Below, piece by piece: positions 16,574 to 25,617 of a DNA stretch of 64,000 nt; position 1 is the first letter of the stretch, and every line of letters starts with the position of its first letter. Both the position numbers and the translations under genes were made by a program. The stretch is from JACMLD01 sp038207265 (GTDB taxonomy: Bacteria; Bacteroidota; Bacteroidia; Chitinophagales; Chitinophagaceae). The stretch spans positions 1 to 64,000 of the forward strand of contig JBBQZZ010000004.1 in the NCBI GenBank assembly GCA_038207265.1. The letters run 5' to 3'. The notes beneath the pieces are model-generated. The model did no database searches and had not been told where the DNA came from. It saw only the letters and a list, made by a program, of their open reading frames with translations.

Positions 16574-18067
16574 TCAATGGGTCCATTTATTCAATTCATC
16601 TGCTACTTTTCTATCATTACTTAATCGTGGAACTTTATTTTGTCCACCCAACTTCCCAACACTTTTCATGTATTCAATAAAACCATTTTTTTGTACCCGT
16701 TTTATGCGCAACTGACGGAGTATATTACCCGAAATCAAATCGTCATAATAAATATTTTTCTTTCTCAGGTTGTTGTCTACTTTGGCAGCAAATGCATCCA
16801 GGTTTTCCGGTGCACTTTCAAATTCCACAAACCATTCATGAAAACTCTTTGAATCTCCTTGTTCAATTACGGGTGCCACTGTAAATTCTGTTATCCGCAA
16901 ACCTTCTTCTTCTGCTGCCTTCATTAAACTATATTCCACTTCTTCTCCAATCACGTGTTCTCCAAAAGCAGAAATAAAATGTTTGATCCTTCCCGTAACA
17001 ACAATGCGATAGGGATTGAGCGATAAAAATTTTATGGTATCACCCAGGTTATATCCCCATAACCCTGCATAGTTGTTAATTACCAATGCATAGTTCTCGC
17101 CAGCCTGCACATCTTTCAGGCTAATGCGGGTGGGATGCTCATTTAAAATTTCAGCGGCAGGAATAAATTCAAAAAAGATTCCACTATTGGTATTCAATAA
17201 AAGTCCTTCAGCGTTTTGTGAATCCTGAAATGCAAAGAATCCTTCCGAGGCAGGAAAGGTTTCGATGGTATCTATACGCTTTCCAATACTATCAAATAAT
17301 CTGGCTTTATAAGGTTCAAAATTTACTCCTCCATGCACCAATAGTGAAAAATTCGGGAACAAATCTTTTATTTTTTTATCGGTCAATTGCATCAACCGAT
17401 CAAAATACATCTGCATCCATGGTGGAATACCACTAATAAGTGTCATATCCTGGTTACGCGTTTCTTCTACTATCTTATCCAGTTTTGTTTCCCATTCATC
17501 TATGCAATTGGTTTCATAAGAGGGCAGCTGATTGGTGCGCAGGTATTTTGGAATATGATGATTGACGATCCCACTTAATCTTCCCGTAGGTATGCCTCCC
17601 ACTCTTTCTAATTCAGGTGAACCGGAAAGAAATATCATTTTGCCATCTGCAAACTTATTGTTGCCTGTTTCTGCCATATAACAAAGCAGTGCATTTCGGG
17701 CAGAATTAATATGATTGGGAATTGAATCATTGGTTATAGGAATGTACTTAATGCCGCTGGTAGTTCCGGATGTTTTTGCGAAATAAATAGGCTGCCCTTT
17801 CCACAAAACATTGTGTTTTCCCTGTTTTATTTGTTCAATATAAGATTTGTATTGTTCATAGTCGCGCAGGGGAATGGCTTGTCTAAATTCCTCGTAAGTT
17901 TTAATTTCCTGCATCTTGTGATCAGCTCCAAAACTGGTTTTGACACCCGTCTTTAGCAGCTCCCCGAAGATTTTTTGCTGATCCTCAAGGGCATTTGCCA
18001 TGTCTTTCTTAACCTGGCGGTGTACATACGAAGCAAAGGGTTTGGCAAGAAACGACTTGAATTTCAT
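16574..18067 (-). CDS. GH3-like acyl-adenylating protein
   Basis: 497 residues of the GH3 auxin-responsive promoter family, an ANL-type adenylate-forming fold that in plants conjugates amino acids to jasmonate or auxin. Visible are the ATP loop AKTSGTTSGIKYIP (about 108-121), the ASEGFFAFQ segment and YNLGDTIKF, both typical of the fold. Bacterial members are common in Bacteroidota and Cyanobacteria but have no established substrate. It stands alone, divergent from rplU, so it probably has its own promoter. Conjugation of an amino acid to a carboxylic acid is the family-level expectation only. Confidence 0.88.
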   Translation of the reverse strand: MKFKSFLAKPFASYVHRQVKKDMANALEDQQKIFGELLKTGVKTSFGADHKMQEIKTYEEFRQAIPLRDYEQYKSYIEQIKQGKHNVLWKGQPIYFAKTSGTTSGIKYIPITNDSIPNHINSARNALLCYMAETGNNKFADGKMIFLSGSPELERVGGIPTGRLSGIVNHHIPKYLRTNQLPSYETNCIDEWETKLDKIVEETRNQDMTLISGIPPWMQMYFDRLMQLTDKKIKDLFPNFSLLVHGGVNFEPYKARLFDSIGKRIDTIETFPASEGFFAFQDSQNAEGLLLNTNSGIFFEFIPAAEILNEHPTRISLKDVQAGENYALVINNYAGLWGYNLGDTIKFLSLNPYRIVVTGRIKHFISAFGEHVIGEEVEYSLMKAAEEEGLRITEFTVAPVIEQGDSKSFHEWFVEFESAPENLDAFAAKVDNNLRKKNIYYDDLISGNILRQLRIKRVQKNGFIEYMKSVGKLGGQNKVPRLSNDRKVADELNKWTH

Positions 18068-18151
18068 ATAGTCCCGTTATGGGTGAGCAAATATAGAACG
18101 ATGTGACATTCCGAAAGCGTTAATTCTGACGGAAATAAATTGAATTTTCTG

Positions 18152-18182
18152 TTTGCCCGTATTGAAAATCCGCTTACCTTTG
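18152..18182 (+). promoter_or_regulatory. Promoter of rplU-rpmA
   Basis: TTTG (18152-18155), exactly 19 nt, then TACCTTTG (18175-18182). This is a perfect match to the Bacteroidota sigma-A consensus TTTG-N19-TAnnTTTG. The predicted start is near 18189, leaving a leader of about 15 nt before the ATG at 18204. Confidence 0.8.
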
Positions 18183-18203
18183 CCGTCCTTAAATCGGATT
18201 ATT

Positions 18204-18506
18204 ATGTTCGCAGTTGTAAAAATAGCCGGCCAGCAATTTAAAGTAGAAAACGGACAAACTTTGTTTGTTCCCCGTGTAGAGGGTACTACCGGAGATAAAG
18301 TTGAATTTTCTGAAGTATTGCTGACAGACAACAACGGCACGGTAAGTGCGGGTGCTGCTTTGAAAGCAATTGTTAAAGCAGAGATACTGAGCCAGGTGCA
18401 AGGTGATAAAGTGATCGCATTTAAAATGAAAAGAAGAAAAGGTTTCCGTAAGAAACATGGTCACAGAACTCATTACACGAAAATTAAAATTGAAAGCATC
18501 GCTTAA
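18204..18506 (+). CDS. rplU: 50S ribosomal protein L21
   Basis: 100 residues, binds 23S rRNA in the large subunit. MFAVVKIAGQQFKVENG is the standard L21 start, and KRRKGFRKKHGHRTHYT is the conserved C-terminal RNA-binding segment. ATG at 18204 is chosen over the open extension from 18153 because the latter would start within the promoter. First gene of the usual rplU-rpmA pair. Confidence 0.98.
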   Translation: MFAVVKIAGQQFKVENGQTLFVPRVEGTTGDKVEFSEVLLTDNNGTVSAGAALKAIVKAEILSQVQGDKVIAFKMKRRKGFRKKHGHRTHYTKIKIESIA

Positions 18507-18561
18507 TCAATATGGTTGCAATTCGAAATTGATAACTACAAAATTTTAAAACTCTTTTCTC

Positions 18562-18828
18562 ATGGCACATAAAAAAGGCGAAGGCAGTGTAAAGAACGGA
18601 CGTGATTCGCAAAGTAAAAGACTTGGTGTAAAAATTTATGGTGGTCAACCTGCTATATCCGGTAATATCATCGTTCGTCAACGTGGTACTGTTTATCATC
18701 CTGGAAAAAATGTTGGTGTTGGAAAAGACTTTACATTGTTTGCATTGACTGATGGATTGGTTGAATTTAAAAAGACTCGCGGTAACAAAACATTTGTTTC
18801 TGTTAATGCAGTTGAGGCTAGTGCTTAA
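18562..18828 (+). CDS. rpmA: 50S ribosomal protein L27
   Basis: 88 residues. It begins MAHKKGEGSVKNGRDS, so the N terminus is already in the mature form and lacks the cleaved extension of Firmicutes L27. This tail reaches toward the peptidyl transferase centre. GVKIYGGQ and VGVGKDFTLFAL are typical. 55 bp after rplU, same message. Confidence 0.98.
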   Translation: MAHKKGEGSVKNGRDSQSKRLGVKIYGGQPAISGNIIVRQRGTVYHPGKNVGVGKDFTLFALTDGLVEFKKTRGNKTFVSVNAVEASA

Positions 18829-18856
18829 AAGAATTTCAAAGAAATACCAAAAAAAG

Positions 18857-18887
18857 TTTGCATTTTCTAAAAGAAGTTATAATTTTA
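18857..18887 (+). promoter_or_regulatory. Promoter of the Lys/Ala-rich small protein
   Basis: TTTG (18857-18860), 19 nt, then TAATTTTA (18880-18887), which fits TAnnTTTG except for the last base. The predicted start near 18894 is 37 nt before the ATG at 18931. Confidence 0.6.
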
Positions 18888-18930
18888 ACTTCGTTAAATT
18901 CTTTTACTAACCAATTAAATTCAAAAAAAC

Positions 18931-19044
18931 ATGGCAACTGCAAAGAAAGCCGCAAAGAAAAAAGCAGCACCTAAGAAAAAAGCTGCAAAGAAAGCTGCTC
19001 CAAAAAAGAAAGCCGCAAAGAAAAAAGCTGCTAAGAAGAAATAA
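18931..19044 (+). CDS. 37-residue Lys/Ala-rich histone H1-like protein
   Basis: Starts MATAKKAAKKKAAPKKK and continues with repeated AAPKKK/AAKKK units to the end; composed almost only of Lys, Ala and Pro. Such composition is that of the C-terminal tail of histone H1 and of bacterial Hc1-like and AlgP-like DNA-binding tails, so nucleoid or RNA binding is likely but unproven. Own promoter at 18857 and a strong terminator at 19070 frame it exactly, which supports a real gene. A low-complexity reading frame is the alternative; the ATG, stop and flanking signals argue against it. Confidence 0.8.
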   Translation: MATAKKAAKKKAAPKKKAAKKAAPKKKAAKKKAAKKK

Positions 19045-19069
19045 GCCTCTTCAATTTAAAATGATAGTA

Positions 19070-19097
19070 AGTCCTGGCAAATGCCGGGACTTTTTTT
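19070..19097 (+). terminator. Intrinsic terminator
   Basis: AGTCCTGGCA/TGCCGGGACT stem (one G-U pair) with a 2-nt AA centre, then seven T. Ends the Lys/Ala-rich gene. Confidence 0.88.
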
Positions 19098-19324
19098 ATT
19101 TCCCAGGACGAGGAACTTAAATCAAACATATATTTTAGATTATTCTCTCCATTGAATTGAGTGATGGTTTTGTTTTCTATCATTGCTGAACAATCAATTA
19201 TCTTGTCAAACTTTATTCTTTAAAATGTATTACTGATTATATCAAAAAAGATCGAAATTCAGGTTTATAAAATTCATTTAATCACTTAAAAAGACTTGCC
19301 TCGTTTCGGGCGAGGGATTAAAAC

Positions 19325-21007
19325 ATGGATAACTATTCAATAGCAGATCGGTTTTCATTGCTTTCGAAGATCATGGATATTCATGGTGAAAATTCCTTCA
19401 AAGCAAGATCCTATGCGGCTGCGGCATTCAATATTGAGAAACTACCCCAACAATTGTCGGAAACCCCGCAAGAGAAACTTTCTTCAATAAAAGGCATCGG
19501 AGAATCTGCAGCAAAAAAAATAGTTGAATTACTGGAAACCGGTAAACTTCAGGTGCTGGAAGATTTGATTCAAAAAACACCTGCGGGTGTACTTGAAATG
19601 TTGAATATAAAAGGAATTGGGCCAAAGAAAATAGCAACCATCTGGAAAGAGATGGAAATAGAATCGCTGGGAGAATTGTTGTATGCCTGCAATGAAAACC
19701 GCTTAATGATGTACAAAGGATTTGGCGAAAAAACACAAACAAATGTGCAGGAAGCCATCGATTATTATATGCAGAACAAAGGAAGTTTTTTATATGCAGA
19801 AGTAGAGGCGTTGTTTCCCAATATTAAATCCTACCTGCAAAAAATGCTTCCTGCAACTTCTATTGCAGTAACCGGTGCCTACCGCAGACAAGAACTCACC
19901 ATTGACGAACTGGAATTTGTGATTGCAAAATCAAATGCAGCCGTGAAGCCATTGTTTCAAACTGCCAACCCTCCTGAATTATTGGAAGAAAAAGATAATT
20001 TGCTGCTGTATAAATTAAAGAATGGATTACGGCTGAAACTGCATACCGGCGCAACCAACTTTTCAGAAAAATTATTTCTTACAACGGGTACACCTGAGTT
20101 TATACAAGCTTTTAAACAAAATTATCCGAAAGCAAATTTTTCTGGAGTCGATAACGATGATGATTCAATTTTCACAAGTGCCGGTTTACAACAAATACCC
20201 CCATTCCTCAGGGAAACAGCAGCTGTTTTTGAAAAATTGAGAGATCAGAACAGCTATTCTGTGATACGGGAGAATGATATCAGGGGAATCATACATTCAC
20301 ATTCTAACTGGAGCGATGGCAGCAATACCATTGAAGAGATGGCCAATGGTTGTATTGCAAAAGGATACGAATACCTTGTCATTAGTGATCATAGCAAAAG
20401 TGCTTTTTATGCGAATGGCCTGCAGGAAAATCGAATACGGGAACAACATCAATATATAGATTTGTTGAATGATAAGTTAAAACCGTTCCGGATATTTAAG
20501 AGTATCGAATGTGATATACTCAATGATGGATCGCTTGATTATTCCGCCTCCATGCTGTCTACATTTGATCTGATCATAGCTTCCGTACACGCCAACCTTA
20601 AAATGACGGAAGAAAAAGCAATGATGCGAATGATCAATGCCATTCAAAATCCTTACACTACTATATTAGGACATATGACAGGCCGCTTATTGCTGAGCAG
20701 GAAGGGTTACCCGGTTGATCATGTGAGGATCATTGATGCCTGTGCTTTAAATAATGTAGTTATTGAACTCAATGCGCATCCGCGGAGACTGGACATGGAT
20801 TGGCGTCACATTCAATATGCAATTGATAAAAACGTCTTAATTTCTATCAATCCAGATGCTCACAGCATTGAAGGTTTTGATGATTGCCGCTATGGCGTTT
20901 TGGCTGCACAAAAAGGAGGACTTACAAAAGAAAATAACCTAAGCAGTTTTTCACTGAATGAATTTGAAACCTTTCTTAAGAAAAGAAAACTACTTAAGAA
21001 TTTATAG
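19325..21007 (+). CDS. PolX-like protein: HhH, degenerate polymerase domain, intact PHP domain
   Basis: 560 residues in PolX order: helix-hairpin-helix motifs (SIKGIGESAA 54-63, NIKGIGPKKI 94-103, YKGFGEKT 130-137), a polymerase beta-like palm at about 160-300, and a PHP phosphoesterase from about 320. The PHP metal ligands are present (HSHSNWSDG 324-332, SDHS, ECDI, ASVHA, GHMTG, ELNAHP, NPDAH). The palm is damaged: GSxRR is GAYRR, the paired Asp of GDxD are Glu (DELE, about 194-197), and the third Asp region reads LRLKLH. I predict no polymerase activity but a working 3'-5' exonuclease or AP-type phosphoesterase. Single gene, plus strand, function in base-excision repair is by family. Confidence 0.88.
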   Translation: MDNYSIADRFSLLSKIMDIHGENSFKARSYAAAAFNIEKLPQQLSETPQEKLSSIKGIGESAAKKIVELLETGKLQVLEDLIQKTPAGVLEMLNIKGIGPKKIATIWKEMEIESLGELLYACNENRLMMYKGFGEKTQTNVQEAIDYYMQNKGSFLYAEVEALFPNIKSYLQKMLPATSIAVTGAYRRQELTIDELEFVIAKSNAAVKPLFQTANPPELLEEKDNLLLYKLKNGLRLKLHTGATNFSEKLFLTTGTPEFIQAFKQNYPKANFSGVDNDDDSIFTSAGLQQIPPFLRETAAVFEKLRDQNSYSVIRENDIRGIIHSHSNWSDGSNTIEEMANGCIAKGYEYLVISDHSKSAFYANGLQENRIREQHQYIDLLNDKLKPFRIFKSIECDILNDGSLDYSASMLSTFDLIIASVHANLKMTEEKAMMRMINAIQNPYTTILGHMTGRLLLSRKGYPVDHVRIIDACALNNVVIELNAHPRRLDMDWRHIQYAIDKNVLISINPDAHSIEGFDDCRYGVLAAQKGGLTKENNLSSFSLNEFETFLKKRKLLKNL

Positions 21008-21058
21008 ACGGATGGCTGATTTTTTCTTCTGACGACTCACGATTCACCACTCACTTTT

Positions 21059-24000
21059 TCACACCGCCGCTCTCAACAATGGCAGGCTTACAAAAAAAGT
21101 AGTTCCTTTTCCTTCCGTAGTTTCGAACCATAACTCTCCTTTTGCCTGTTCAACAATGCTCTTACTCATGGCAAGGCCTAACCCTGTTCCGGAGGTTTTA
21201 GTAGTGAAGTTTGGTGTAAAAATTTTTTCTTGCACCTGCAAAGGAATGCCATCGCCATTGTCTGTTATTTTAATTACAATAAAATCACCCTCCAGTTCTT
21301 CAGACATCATTACCACCCGCTCTTCATTATTTTCACAGGCTTCCACCGCATTCTGAAGAAGGTTGGTGAATAAACGGTTTAATTGCGTTTTATCGGCATA
21401 TAGAACAATGCGCTGCGATACCGGCTCCCAGGTAAATACCAGGTTCTCCGTTGTAACATACAATGATGACAACGATTGAAGCATTTCATGGAGATCAAAG
21501 ACTTCATTTTTGGAATTGCCAATATTTGCAAACTGTGAAAAATCGGCGGCAATCTTTGAGAGGTGATCAATTTGTTCAATCAACGTGCGTGCCACACTGG
21601 ATGTCATTTCTCTTACTGAAGGAGAATTATTGTCAATTGCTTTCTGCAGGTACTGAATGCTCAACTTCATTGGTGTGAGCGGATTTTTTATTTCATGTGC
21701 TACCTGTCTTGCCATTTCCCGCCATGCTCCCTCTCTTTCACTTTTAGCAAGCTGAGCTGCACTCGCCTCAAGTTTGGTGACCATCTTATTATATTCTGTA
21801 ACCAACCCTCCAATTTCATCATTTCGGTTCCAGGGTATTTCTTCGTTGGTGCGACCAAGATTTATTGCACGCATCTTTTCGCCGATTAGTGTAAACGAAG
21901 AAGTGATACGATTGGTAATAAACAATGCTATTGCACCGGCGATTAAAAATATAAATGCATTCAGGTTAATGATGGTTACAAGGAAATTTGAAATTTCCTT
22001 TTTTAGTTCAAGTTGTGAATCAAAGGAAGGGATATTGATATATGCATAAGCCTTACCATCGGCATCTCTTACGGGGCTGTAGATACTCTGGTAAGTTAAT
22101 TTGGCCATTTGCTCATCATTGATAAACTGCACGAGGTTTTTATTATGCAGGTTATAATAAGCAATGGGGTTCATCTTAACGCTTAAAATACCTTTACTAT
22201 AAACAATGAGATTTGATGACACTACCAGGTTGCCGGCCAAATCGTAAAAATTAATATCAGTACCATGAATTTCCGCAACCCGCTGTACCATATTTTCAAG
22301 GTATTTTTTATCACCTGCTTCATAAAATCTTAATTTATCATCAAACACCTCTGATCGTTTAATTTCAGTCTGCACCTGGTTATTCATGATTTGCATGGCC
22401 TTGCTCAGACGTTCTATATTATTTCTTTTATAGCGGCTGATAAAAAAGAATATAGTGGCTATACCAATCACAATAAATGAAATGAGGGTGATAAATATAA
22501 ACGTTCCATGAATCTGCGATCGCAGGTTCACCTGGAAGTATTCCCGGATGAGGTACCATCGTAACCTGGTTTGAATCAGCACGGAAATAACACGAAAGCT
22601 GGCCAGCAGGACAAGAAACGTACTGAACAGGTAAGCAAACAGTGTCATTCCTTCAATCAGGTAATTGTCATCGCGTACAATCACCACTACTTTATCATGG
22701 TTTCTATACCACAATTCATCAAATCCATTTTTTCTGCGCTGTTCATATTCACCCCTTGGTATAAGATCATCCGATAACACTGTGGGAAAAGGGTAGTCGT
22801 TATTATAATCAATCAGCCGCTTGTTCTTATAAACCGCAAACCTGGTATTGGGTGCATATTCAACCTGGTACTCCTGTCGGAACAATTCCGGTATCAGCGC
22901 ATCATTCTTATATTTCTTAGGTTCCGATAAAACAAAGAAATAGCCGACAACTTTTTGGTCAGTGTCTAACACTTCTTTCTTATAGATATAGGAAAATTTA
23001 TCAAATGATTTTGAAAAGTATTTTAAATCCTTCACATCGGTTGAACGACCTTCAACCCGAAAAATAACATCCAGTGAATCGTAAGAGTAAGAATTCTGGT
23101 CGTCATTGTAAAGCGGTTTCGGAAACACTTTAGAAGAATCAAATGTATAAATGCGGGTATCATACCTGATCATGTAAGGCGCAAAATTTTTATTGACGAT
23201 ACTATCTTTTAGAAAATGATTGGAAGACTGAACGCGGAAGCGATCGAAACTATCAAATAAAAAGCTATTATCGAAATAACGCAAGGCGATACTCAATAAC
23301 TTTTCGTTGGTAGGATCCGACTGTTCGGTTAATTTTTCTGCGTAAGAGAGCCTTGTCTCAAATTCAATTCGTTTGTTTTCAAAAATGATAATAACTGAAA
23401 TGGAGAATGAAAAAACAAAAAGCCATACCAGTACTTCAGAAATGGCAAATTTAAAATCTGCACCTGTAACAAAATGTTGCTGCATAAACCATACATACAA
23501 AAGCAGCCAGATTAAAACGTAGATATTCAATTCTACAAACGGGCTGCCCTGCACAGCAGTGAGCAAAATAAGTCCGGTGATGGCTATAATAATAAACAAA
23601 ACGTATTTACGCTGTTTAGCCAATGGTGAAATCAACTGTAAAATAACCTGTGATAAAAAAAAGTAACTGAGCGATAAAGTTGCCAATACCAGGAAACCGC
23701 CCAGGCTGTTCAGGTTGACGAGGCTGAAAAAATTGGTTACATTAAAAGATATTTTTGAATTTGAAATCAGGCTTTTAATGATACTGGCAAATACAAAGGT
23801 GGTGAGTACCATGAATACGATGGGCAATATCAACACAATCCAATACCAGTTTTTATTTTTGGTAAGACTGAATCTTTTCTCCCCTACTTCGCGCCTGATA
23901 AATAGAACAATCCAGCAAAAGAGTAAGGAATTTATCAACAAATCCCCCAATGAACTCAATACTATATTTGAACCGTAAACGGTAGGATCAAATATTTCGT

Positions 24001-24829
24001 ATTGACGCAAATTCAATAATGAAGGAAAGGAATAAGTGATCAATCGCAATGCCAAAACAATTCCGATTAAAAACAAAATACCCTGGCCATACCCAAATGT
24101 TACCGAGAAATAATGCGCCGTATTGTGAATGGTAATCAATAACAATACAATGGCAATAATATTCAGTGTTAGTGTAAGCCAGTTTGTATTTTCCCGTACC
24201 GCAACAAATTTTGCCTGCAGGAAAAATAGTGGCTGACCGGTAATACTATTCACAGGGTAAGCAGTTTCCTTATCGGTCACGCTGACGCTTTTCTCGGCCT
24301 GCGGATAATTGACAAACTCTTTTTTAAGCTTTGTAATTTCAAGGAAATATTCTCTTCGTACCAATACAAGCGCTATCGCAAGCAAAGGTTTGTTATTGAT
24401 TATCACCTGCCTTCGTATGCATTCATATTCCCCGTTCCGAAGCCTTATCATTTCATTCACAGGATCTTCCAGCAACAGGTTGTTTTCCGGCACAATTAAC
24501 TGGGTGTTCCAGAACCTGAGATCATAATTGCCGATACTGTCTTTTGTATAAAGAAAGATGCTGTATTGTCTTTTTTCAGCAACTTCATCCAGTTCGTTTT
24601 CTGAATACTGCTGGCTGATGAGTTTTTGAAGTAAAGTGGTATCAGCAATAAATTGATCGAAATCTTTTTCCTGGTATTGAATATCCTGTTCAATATGTTT
24701 ACGCAGGTATTTGGCAGAGGACGAAGAATACCAGTAATTATCGATGATAAAAGCAATGGTAAATAACCAGGCCGCTCCCAGAAAGAAGAATGCATTTTTC
24801 CTGACAACCTGCTGAAAAAAATTTTTCAA
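21059..24829 (-). CDS. Large NtrY-like sensor histidine kinase
   Basis: 1256-residue membrane histidine kinase. An N-terminal membrane helix is followed by an extracytoplasmic region, then a block of about eight hydrophobic segments (roughly 210-500), a second extracytoplasmic segment, further helices (near 735-770 and 790), another periplasmic sensor, a helix (about 930), a HAMP-like region (TNRITSSF..), the HisKA box ARQVAHEIKNPLTPMKLS, and a HATPase_c end with N, G1 (DNGDGIP) and G2 (GTGLGLAMS) boxes. NtrY-type in the catalytic half; no response regulator lies nearby. The stop of mazG overlaps its start by 4 bp, so the two are coupled. Signal unknown. Confidence 0.88.
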   Translation of the reverse strand: MKNFFQQVVRKNAFFFLGAAWLFTIAFIIDNYWYSSSSAKYLRKHIEQDIQYQEKDFDQFIADTTLLQKLISQQYSENELDEVAEKRQYSIFLYTKDSIGNYDLRFWNTQLIVPENNLLLEDPVNEMIRLRNGEYECIRRQVIINNKPLLAIALVLVRREYFLEITKLKKEFVNYPQAEKSVSVTDKETAYPVNSITGQPLFFLQAKFVAVRENTNWLTLTLNIIAIVLLLITIHNTAHYFSVTFGYGQGILFLIGIVLALRLITYSFPSLLNLRQYEIFDPTVYGSNIVLSSLGDLLINSLLFCWIVLFIRREVGEKRFSLTKNKNWYWIVLILPIVFMVLTTFVFASIIKSLISNSKISFNVTNFFSLVNLNSLGGFLVLATLSLSYFFLSQVILQLISPLAKQRKYVLFIIIAITGLILLTAVQGSPFVELNIYVLIWLLLYVWFMQQHFVTGADFKFAISEVLVWLFVFSFSISVIIIFENKRIEFETRLSYAEKLTEQSDPTNEKLLSIALRYFDNSFLFDSFDRFRVQSSNHFLKDSIVNKNFAPYMIRYDTRIYTFDSSKVFPKPLYNDDQNSYSYDSLDVIFRVEGRSTDVKDLKYFSKSFDKFSYIYKKEVLDTDQKVVGYFFVLSEPKKYKNDALIPELFRQEYQVEYAPNTRFAVYKNKRLIDYNNDYPFPTVLSDDLIPRGEYEQRRKNGFDELWYRNHDKVVVIVRDDNYLIEGMTLFAYLFSTFLVLLASFRVISVLIQTRLRWYLIREYFQVNLRSQIHGTFIFITLISFIVIGIATIFFFISRYKRNNIERLSKAMQIMNNQVQTEIKRSEVFDDKLRFYEAGDKKYLENMVQRVAEIHGTDINFYDLAGNLVVSSNLIVYSKGILSVKMNPIAYYNLHNKNLVQFINDEQMAKLTYQSIYSPVRDADGKAYAYINIPSFDSQLELKKEISNFLVTIINLNAFIFLIAGAIALFITNRITSSFTLIGEKMRAINLGRTNEEIPWNRNDEIGGLVTEYNKMVTKLEASAAQLAKSEREGAWREMARQVAHEIKNPLTPMKLSIQYLQKAIDNNSPSVREMTSSVARTLIEQIDHLSKIAADFSQFANIGNSKNEVFDLHEMLQSLSSLYVTTENLVFTWEPVSQRIVLYADKTQLNRLFTNLLQNAVEACENNEERVVMMSEELEGDFIVIKITDNGDGIPLQVQEKIFTPNFTTKTSGTGLGLAMSKSIVEQAKGELWFETTEGKGTTFFVSLPLLRAAV

Positions 24830-25602
24830 GATGAAGAATTTTGCTTTTTGATGCTGTTCCAGATAGCATCCATTTCCGTCAGACTCATATCAGTGAGAGA
24901 GCGATTTTGTGATGCGGCTATTTGTTCCATCTTTGTAAACCGCGAGATAAATTTTTTGTTTGTTTTTTCCAGGGCGTTTTCCGCATCTACTTGCAAAAAC
25001 CGTGCATAATTGATAAGTGAAAAAATGAGGTCCCCAAACTCTTCTTCTGTTTTAAGGGCATCATTTAATTCCAGCGCTTCTTTCAATTCACCCATTTCCT
25101 CTTCAACTTTTTCCCATACTTGCTCACGATTATCCCATTCAAAACCTGCCTGTTTTGCTTTTTCCTGCAATCGCATTGCTTTGACTGTAGCTGGTAACGA
25201 TTTGGGAACTCCGCTTAGTATTGATGTCTTTCCTTCTTTCAATTTTAATTTCTCCCAATTCCGTTTTACTTCTTCTTCATCCTGCACTTTAACATCTCCA
25301 TAAATATGGGGGTGACGGGCCACCAGTTTATCTGAAATACCATCCATCATTTCCTGTAACGTAAATTTTTTTTGCTCGGTTCCTATTTTAGCATAGAAAA
25401 GAATATGCAGCATTAAATCTCCGAGTTCTTCTTTAATTCCTTTCCAGTCTTCTTCTGTAATGGCATCTGCCAGTTCATACATTTCTTCAATGGTTAATTG
25501 CCGGAGTGATTGAATGGTTTGTTTTCTGTCCCAGGGACATTGTTCACGCAATTCATCCATAATTTTCACCAGGCGCAGGAAAGATTCAGCAGGCATTTGC
25601 AT
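24826..25602 (-). CDS. mazG: Nucleoside triphosphate pyrophosphohydrolase MazG
   Basis: 258 residues, two MazG domains; hydrolyses NTPs or dNTPs to monophosphates and clears damaged nucleotides. The first domain starts LREQCPWDRKQTIQSL and has EELGDLMLHILF metal-binding glutamates; the second carries EEEMGELKEAL and EEFGDLIFSLINYARF. Length is normal for bacterial MazG. It overlaps the following histidine kinase gene by 4 bp, an unusual partner. Confidence 0.95.
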   Translation of the reverse strand: MQMPAESFLRLVKIMDELREQCPWDRKQTIQSLRQLTIEEMYELADAITEEDWKGIKEELGDLMLHILFYAKIGTEQKKFTLQEMMDGISDKLVARHPHIYGDVKVQDEEEVKRNWEKLKLKEGKTSILSGVPKSLPATVKAMRLQEKAKQAGFEWDNREQVWEKVEEEMGELKEALELNDALKTEEEFGDLIFSLINYARFLQVDAENALEKTNKKFISRFTKMEQIAASQNRSLTDMSLTEMDAIWNSIKKQNSSS

Positions 25603-25617
25603 ATAATTTTGTTCAGG

